This document shows positions 58,335-64,000 of a DNA stretch of 64,000 nt, in pieces. The notes beneath the pieces were generated by a model. The model was not told the DNA's origin. It worked only from the letters and a program-made list of their open reading frames with translations, and made no database searches. Both the position numbers and the translations under genes were made by a program. The stretch comes from Annona cherimola (taxonomy: Eukaryota > Streptophyta > Magnoliopsida > Magnoliales > Annonaceae): contig CM059971.1 in the NCBI GenBank assembly GCA_030490835.1, forward strand, positions 57,770,012 through 57,834,011, written 5' to 3'. Each line of letters opens with the position of its first letter. Positions within the stretch are counted from its first letter, which is position 1.

Positions 58335-59069
58335 TCATCTTTGTTCATGAAATAATAAATTGTGATAATCTACGTTTTTATTAGTGCTCCACTTCATTGA
58401 ATTGAATTTAACGAATGAAAAGAGTGTGAAAAAATTGTGTTGTTCAAATAATTCACTTAGAATGCCTTTTAAAGGATTGCATAGTACAATTGAATCCAAT
58501 AAGCTCTTATCAAATGAATACTTAGCCTCTTGTATACCTTTGTGTACCGTCATATTCAATAATTGTTCAATTATTCTTGGACTTTCAAAAATGGTGTGTG
58601 CATTGGGTTCAACAATAATAATATCTCCCAACATGCCAAAATTGGCTATCGCTCTATAGATTTTAGGTCTTATAAGAATTGATACAGGGAATTACTGTCA
58701 TTTTAATTGATAAGTGTTCAAAGCAAAAGGTATTTTAGCCATTTGCATCAAGCTGAAAGTTCCTTCTTATAGGCGTGCTTCTTCAGAAGTGCACACCATT
58801 ATAAGAGACAGAGAATCCTTTGTACCATATTTGATCAAAAGTGTATTGCATAAAAAAGGATATAATTGTTTGTGTAATTCTTCAATAGATAGAGCAAAAG
58901 ATACGTTGATCATTGTTTCCATTTTGAAATAATTAAGGTTCATCGAAGGAATGTCTATACCCAATGACTTAAAGTAAAGATAAAGGATACCGGAACAAGT
59001 AAATGTCATTTTCATTGCTTTAGTAATTTGATTAGAATGAGGAAGGAAAATAGATTCTAGATTAGACAA
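58335..59069 (-). pseudogene. Broken coding-like stretch, family not recognised
   Basis: Two minus-strand frames follow each other: 58,767-59,069 (MSNLESIFLPHSNQITKAMK ... FALSIEELHKQLYPFLCNTL) and 58,335-58,634 (MLGDIIIVEPNAHTIFESPR ... DKSLLDSIVLCNPLKGILSE). The gap between them has stops. Both have balanced, protein-like composition, so I infer one gene body broken by mutations. I recognise no domain. Confidence 0.35.
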
Positions 59070-59372
59070 GAAAAGAGGTTAGAAATAGCTTGATAAACTT
59101 AATAAGGTTTGCCATCAATCTTTTTAAGTTTACCAATTGTTTTCTTCGAAGATAAAAAATAAAAAAAAATTCATTTTCAAACTTCTACCAGAATTTAATA
59201 ATATGTGAATAAATCTTTCAATCAAACAAAGATTTCAACGATTTGTTTCCCATCCTCGTATTTTCAAATTGAAATAAACACGATAATAACTGGAAATAAT
59301 TTCCAATTGAGTTCCCTAAATGTTCTATTTTGAAGCCAACTCTTACCAGAATTATGGATACTAATTACAAGG

Positions 59373-59453
59373 ACCCTTATGCGAGGACTTGAACCTCCAC
59401 GCTCTTAGTACCAGATTTTGAGTCTCGCTTGTTGATCATTTCATCTATGGATT
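59373..59453 (-). pseudogene. Decayed plastid-type tRNA-Leu(CAA) copy
   Basis: On the minus strand the sequence reads GCGAGACTCAAAATC (anticodon arm with CAA), GCGTGGAGGTTCAAGTCCTC (variable and T arms) and, upstream, GATGAAATGATCAACAAGC in place of the D-arm text. This matches plastid trnL-CAA block by block. The two acceptor-stem halves no longer pair and the anticodon stem has mismatches, so it should not function. It is most simply a nuclear insertion of plastid DNA (NUPT) or a mitochondrial-type copy. Confidence 0.7.
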
Positions 59454-60097
59454 TCCTTTTCTTTAGTTTTCTCACTTTCTGAGACTAAATATTTGGATAG
59501 TCTGTAATAACTTCTGTTTGGACAAGCCAAGCCATCACCAATTTCACACTCTCCCAATTGCATGATGGCACACCAAGGTATATAATCCAGATTGTATACA
59601 GAGCTGCCATTATAGATATCGTTTTTCATTACCCTCTTTGACATACAATATATAGTTAAGGATGAAAAAAATTAGAGAATCATAATAAGAAAGCACATAC
59701 ATGAAATCAGCCCATACGAAATGGATTTTCTTCGAAATCTGGATTATAATTACGATATATAAAACATCTCGAAACTAGTGCCTATGGTGAACAGCCGTTT
59801 ATTTATTCCATTTATTCCTAATTTTTCTATCGGCCCCAATTCAAGCATCTAACTCAGCCCAACCAATTACTTGTTTAATGAAGATCGGTTTACAATTTGA
59901 AGATGGTCGAGCTAGATCCATGGCACACACATACAAGGCATTCCATGCATTTCCACCTAATTAACAGTCCCCATGACTGCATTTATATTTTCACACAAAC
60001 AGCTGAGAAATAGCACATAATAAGTTAGATTTCGAACTCCCCCAGCCCACTCACAAACACCATATTGTCTTCTCCTCATGCATACATATGTATCTTT
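59454..60097. other. Intergenic, 3' flank of the dirigent gene
   Basis: No recognised gene. The part next to 60,097 is the presumed 3' UTR of the dirigent gene. Confidence 0.35.
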
Positions 60098-60886
60098 TTA
60101 GTAGGTGAGATGGACAGTAATCCTGAGCAATGTTTCAGCTCCATCGGTAACATGCTGTCCTGTTGGGAAGAGGGACCTCACTTCTGCAAACCCACATGCA
60201 TTCTTAAACTTGCCAGTCCCACCAGTCACTGACAAAACAGATGCTTCACTCCCAATCTTGTACACACCAAAGAAGTTGAGGTTGTCCCCATATTCCCCAC
60301 CCTCCATCATGGCTGTGAAGGCCATCATCTGAGTCCCTCCATCGGCCGAGCTCGCCACGTACACACCCTGTGCCTTCCCAATCGCCTGTGATCCCAAATC
60401 AGGCCCCACTGTCAGGACGTCGTCGATGACAGTGATCGTGCCAAATCCTATACCCAGCCCGTCGGGTCCCAACTGGGACTGGCCATTGGCTGCTGGACCA
60501 TTTGGGGTTGGTACAAATGATGTACCAGAGAGGCCAGTGCCCAAGGGGATGCCATTGCTGCCTATGACAGTGGGGATTGCACCATTGGCGTTAGGGAGTG
60601 GGACTCCACTTTTGGGAGGGATGAATCCAACTGGCCTTGCAAATGGGACTTGACCATTGTAGATGTTTCCCAGTAGGCCAGTTATGGGTCTGGCTGTAGG
60701 ACTACTTCCCCCAAGAATGTCATGCATGTACAACTCAAGAGTGGGCTCTGTGTGGTCCCCGGCGGCCGCTGGAGCAGTTGGCCCAGCATCTTGGGCAGTG
60801 GCAGCAGCGGCAAGAAGGCCTGCCATGCGTGCAGCTATGATGAATGCAAGAATGGAAAGGTATGCTGATAAGCGATTGGAGAACAT
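60098..60886 (-). CDS. ESB1-type dirigent protein
   Basis: An intronless 262-codon gene from the ATG at 60,886. Residues 1-31 (MFSNRLSAYLSILAF ...) form a signal peptide ending near ATA|QD. An Ala/Pro-rich spacer leads to TLELYMHDILGG (residues 49-60), a Pro/Gly/Asn-rich linker, then the dirigent beta-barrel: FGTITVIDD (148-156), AQGVYVASS, MAFTAMMEGGEYGDNLNFFG, GGTGKFKNACGFAEV, and the end LLRITVHLTY. The N-terminal extension and the linker mark the ESB1/DIR-e subgroup, which helps organise lignin in the Casparian strip at the cell wall. The frame extends to an ATG at 61,024, but a TATA-like TATTTTAA at 60,945-60,952 lies inside that extension, so I prefer 60,886 (or 60,910). Confidence 0.92.
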   Translation of the reverse strand: MFSNRLSAYLSILAFIIAARMAGLLAAAATAQDAGPTAPAAAGDHTEPTLELYMHDILGGSSPTARPITGLLGNIYNGQVPFARPVGFIPPKSGVPLPNANGAIPTVIGSNGIPLGTGLSGTSFVPTPNGPAANGQSQLGPDGLGIGFGTITVIDDVLTVGPDLGSQAIGKAQGVYVASSADGGTQMMAFTAMMEGGEYGDNLNFFGVYKIGSEASVLSVTGGTGKFKNACGFAEVRSLFPTGQHVTDGAETLLRITVHLTY

Positions 60887-60944
60887 GTTGGAATGTGTTT
60901 GGATGAACATTTGGTAATGAGCAGCGCCAAAGGAGGGTGTGGTG

Positions 60945-60952
60945 TTAAAATA
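60945..60952 (-). promoter_or_regulatory. TATA-like box of the dirigent gene
   Basis: The minus strand reads CTATTTTAACACC. Transcription about 30 bp downstream would start near 60,915, just upstream of the ATGs at 60,910 and 60,886. Confidence 0.45.
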
Positions 60953-61024
60953 GAGGAAGATTGATGTGGAGTTGTTAGGAGACTCAAGTGAAGCTGTTGG
61001 GGAAGTGAAGGATTTGCAATGCAT

Positions 61025-61765
61025 TCTTGGAGAATAAGAAAGTGTAGTTGGTGTAACCTGACCAAGGCCAGTCCTTACTCCTTTGCGATGTGATTTTATT
61101 CGTAGGATAAGCTTGTCTTTGACATGGGTCCATCACTGAATAGGGCCTCGTGGAGGTGGGGCGTGTACTCATTTACAATTTCACCCTACTTAGGGGCTAA
61201 ATTGCAAAATGCCCTTCTTGGACTTGTTTATAGAATTTCCAGGCCATGCTTTTCAAAAAATTCCAAAAAGTCCGTTTTGTTCCCCAAACTCTCTGTTAGG
61301 AATGACCTACCTTCCCGCATGTTTAATTATTCACATATATTTATTTATTTAATGAAATCAATTGCTCCATCACACACACACACACATAAAAACACGGTTT
61401 ATTACAATTTGCAATCTAATTAGAGTAATTTAATCAGGCATGATTCATGCTCATTGTTCATATTGTCACATGAGATAGACAGTTGACAGACAGGACCCTA
61501 TTGGTAGCCATGATCAGATCCAGTCCTTTGATGAAGGATTGTACACAAAAGTTAGATACCAGGTTGCAAGCTATATATTTACAGGGGAAATTGAATGGCA
61601 ATTTGTATTTACAATGGCTATCCTTTACTCAAAAGTCAAAACAACATGCAGGAGGCATTCTAGGGAGCAGCAGCAACCCACAAATGTTTCCACAGAATCC
61701 ATCAAATACTACTAAAAAGGGCCAACCTTGGGTGTCAAGCTCTTCCTTTATTACATTGCAAGTGT
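61025..61765. other. Dirigent upstream region and 3' flank of the next minus gene
   Basis: No gene of its own. A short CA microsatellite lies at about 61,372-61,386. A plus-strand ORF at 61,483-61,806 overlaps the antisense of the exon at 61,766-61,890 and looks incidental. Confidence 0.4.
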
Positions 61766-61890
61766 CTAGGAGGAGGGGTTGTCTATGTAAGCAGCCTCAT
61801 CGTTGATTACAAAGAAGCTCTTTCCCTTCGACTCAAGCCTGTGATTTTCAGTCGCAAATGTAGCAACTCTTATCAGTGCGTCAAGGCCTG
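61766..61890 (-). CDS. Terminal exon of an unrecognised gene
   Basis: On the minus strand, after an acceptor TTTACAG (AG at 61,892-61,891), the frame reads GLDALIRVATFATENHRLES, KGKSFFVINDEAAYIDNPSS and stops at TAG (61,768-61,766). Composition and the strong acceptor make it look like a real exon. The exon at 61,980-62,013 splices to it in phase (LLPDKLA|GLDAL). I do not recognise the family. The rest of the gene would lie at higher coordinates, possibly beyond the window. Confidence 0.5.
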
Positions 61891-61979
61891 CTGTAAATCC
61901 ATTGATATTACTAATACCGAAAACAAGAAAATGAAGATAACAGATCGGTTGTGGGGACTGAATTCAAGGTAATTAGTAC

Positions 61980-62013
61980 CTAGTTTATCAGGCAGGAGCT
62001 TCGGGTTCTTCAA
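61980..62013 (-). CDS. Penultimate 34-nt exon of the same unrecognised gene
   Basis: Bounded by acceptor GGTCTAG (AG at 62,015-62,014) and donor CTAG|GTACT (GT at 61,979-61,978). It encodes LKNPKLLPDKL plus one base, and joins 61,890 without breaking frame. Reading upstream past the acceptor hits stops, which supports an exon border there. Confidence 0.42.
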
Positions 62014-62636
62014 CTAGACCATTTATTCTGGAATTCTGCACTGCTGGGGAGATCAATGTCCATACTGCATGGTCATAAAAATCAACAAATCATGTTCATA
62101 TCTATACAAAACAACAAGGACCAAAAGAGTTGTTAGTTGTTTCTCATTTGGCACCCTTTCTTCTTTTACGATACAGCTTTATTTTGAGTAGCTACACGAA
62201 TTTTTTTCTTTATTTGTCCAACACTGTTATAATCATTGGAAACAAAATTTTTCTTTAAATTTAATTAGCATTCAGCAATCACCAGCAGTCTTATGCAGTT
62301 GCCCATAAATCGGGCGATTGGAAAAATATTACCACACCTAGATTTTCTATTAAGTGAAATTTGATGATTTTTTGAGTTTAATTTAAAAATAAAAAGAACA
62401 TAAATGCATGCTTAAATATCAAATAAATTTAAATAATACTCAGTTTTCACGGGATGAAAGCGCTAGATAAGGCCCACGTACATATATAAAAAATATTTTT
62501 GGGTTGCCCATAAATCACCCCATTTACAAGAGAACGCATAAATTTGCTTCCCATTAGCACATACTTAAAAGGTGCGTGATAACCTCATCAAAATTTTCAC
62601 TTTCTTAAAGAATTCAATGTATACAGGAAGACATAA
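62014..62636. other. Presumed intron or intergenic sequence
   Basis: If the exons at 61,766-62,013 are real this is intron on the minus strand. No further exon could be assigned. Confidence 0.3.
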
Positions 62637-63006
62637 TGATTGTATTAGCCTGAACTAAGCCATAACTTACTTAGCCCATACTAAGAAAAACCTATTTAAA
62701 AAACTATTTCCTTTTTTGTAAATTCGTTAATCTAGGTGTATTTAGCATATAAACAAGTTTTAACATTTTCAGAGATGTGTACTTTTTTTAGATTTTTAAA
62801 TGTAGAATTACTTTAGTAATTTTTAACCATTGAAAATGGCTAAAATACTCATATGTTTGAAAATCTAAAAAAAATATATCACTAAAAATATTAAAACTTA
62901 GTTTATATATTAAATATATCTAAATTAATTAACGAATTTATGAGAAACAAAATAGTTACAAAACAAGTTTCTTGGCCTGGGCTAAGTAGTTTGGGTTAAC
63001 AAATCA
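62637..63006. mobile_element. Foldback MITE, family F copy D
   Basis: TGATTGTATTAGCCTGAACT ... CTGGGCTAAGTAGTTTGGGT, same palindromic layout and internal 'cctatttaaaaaac' text as copies B and C. Confidence 0.6.
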
Positions 63007-64000
63007 TACCTCATAGATAGGTAAGTAGTTGTTTTGCAATACTCTTTAATTTACGATCTTAGCAAAGTTATTTATATTTCTACTCTTATTAGAGTGGTTT
63101 TTTATATATTTAATTTTTTCCATTAACCCTAAAGATCATGGTTAAAAAAAGAAATGTTTCTTCTATGGTAGAGAAGAAATGAATCATCCACCATCAATAA
63201 ATTCACTTAATATAGCTAATTTTTAGCTGTATTTAATGTGTATTGGTTGCTAAAGATTACATTTCGACTATAATTAAACATTAGTTCGGCCTCTATGTAT
63301 TTGGTCTTACCAATTCACTTTGATACTGCTATCTTGTTTGGCTCCCACATTGATATGATTTTATCACATCCAATCCATCAATTGCATTTAACATTATAAA
63401 TCTTAAAAATTCCACTTATGTGTACGCCATATCTTCTAAAAACGTATATAAATTTAGAAAATTATTTAGATTTATATACTAAAATTTTAAAATATTATGA
63501 AACCATTCAAAGTCATCAATCTAAGTGGAATAAAAATTCTACATAGTTTAGGTATTGAATTGGGGCCTCATGAGTCTTTATAATAATAAACTAATTTTAA
63601 TGAATTTAAAATCACTATTAATTTTATTTTGGAAATGATAAAATCATGGATGGATATGATTCTTATATCTAAGTAAAATAAAAGTGTTAAATACAGATTG
63701 ATAGATCGGATTCGACAAAATTGTTAAGATAAGATCAGATGGGAGTACCGAATGTATAGAAACTGAACTCATTAAATATTTACCTTCAAAATTTCCACAA
63801 ATAACAATAAAACTTTGATTGCATTTGATGAAATGTAGATAAGTCTGTGGCTGTATTTGATCAAACATAGTCAAACTAAAAATTTTGCTACGAAAAGTTG
63901 GCTGCGTGCAATACTTTTTTGCTGTAGTATATGAAAATGAGAATCTGAGATGAACAGTTCAAATGCATGACCTCGTTTTTGGAAATGTAAAAATCCACAT
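63007..64000. other. AT-rich end of the window, nothing recognised
   Basis: No ORF with family similarity, repeat or RNA gene recognised. Confidence 0.35.

Noticed and set aside
60105..60917. Plus-strand ORFs opposite the dirigent gene
   Set aside because: Antisense reflections of a GC-richer coding region; the minus-strand product is a clear dirigent protein.
60887..61024. N-terminal extension of the dirigent ORF to the ATG at 61,024
   Set aside because: A TATA-like box lies inside it and the signal peptide starts naturally at 60,886; the extension has no family counterpart.
1..64000. CRISPR array, bacterial operons or riboswitches
   Set aside because: Short repeats are diverged satellites or MITEs and gene structure is plant-like with introns; nothing resembles a prokaryotic system.

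Overview
This window is nuclear DNA from a seed plant, most probably a eudicot. Evidence is strong AT richness, GT-AG introns in pyrimidine-rich context, plant-type Ty1/copia and Ty3/gypsy retrotransposons, many MITEs, an ESB1-type dirigent gene and a FAR1/FHY3-family gene. The species cannot be named from the sequence. Genes are sparse and most of the window is layered transposon debris.

Layout, left to right. 0-0.7 kb: an LTR-like end and a broken first exon resembling CYCD6-type D cyclins (minus). 0.9-3.9 kb: four roughly 600-bp long-terminal-inverted-repeat elements side by side, one interrupted by a foldback MITE. 3.9-6.7 kb: decayed, unrecognised coding debris. 6.75-13.15 kb: a full-length but inactive Ty3/gypsy element (minus) with a perfect CTCCA target duplication. 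13-17 kb: TE debris with a degraded ORF. 17.3-18.5 kb: three MITEs, one nested in another. 19.1-29.3 kb: the 3' end of an APC1 (anaphase-promoting complex subunit 1) gene with introns but also stops and frameshifts, so a pseudogene copy; one intron carries a complete decayed Ty1/copia element (22.86-28.81 kb, GTATG target duplication) and another carries a MITE. 29.8-33.9 kb: more MITEs and a roughly 2-kb hAT-like element. 34.8-38 kb: a Tat-like LTR, a solo LTR related to the 23-kb copia, and a copia RNase H remnant.

38.9-52.3 kb holds the most interesting locus. A pyrimidine-rich leader lies upstream of an intact 709-codon FAR1/MULE-transposase/SWIM protein (46,251-48,380). Downstream on the same strand is a multi-exon Ulp1 (C48) cysteine-protease gene. 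Its catalytic His, Asp and Cys are retained, but its N-terminal domain has three in-frame stops and a frameshift, and its last exon has another stop. A phase-compatible donor inside the FAR1 ORF could splice past the FAR1 stop into the Ulp1 exons.

52-64 kb: tandem repeats, A-tracts, an unrecognised broken coding stretch, a decayed plastid-type trnL-CAA copy (about 59.4 kb), an intact intronless ESB1-like dirigent gene (minus, 60.1-60.9 kb), two short exons of an unrecognised minus-strand gene (61.8-62.0 kb) and a further foldback MITE. The only genes that look intact are the FAR1-like gene and the dirigent gene.
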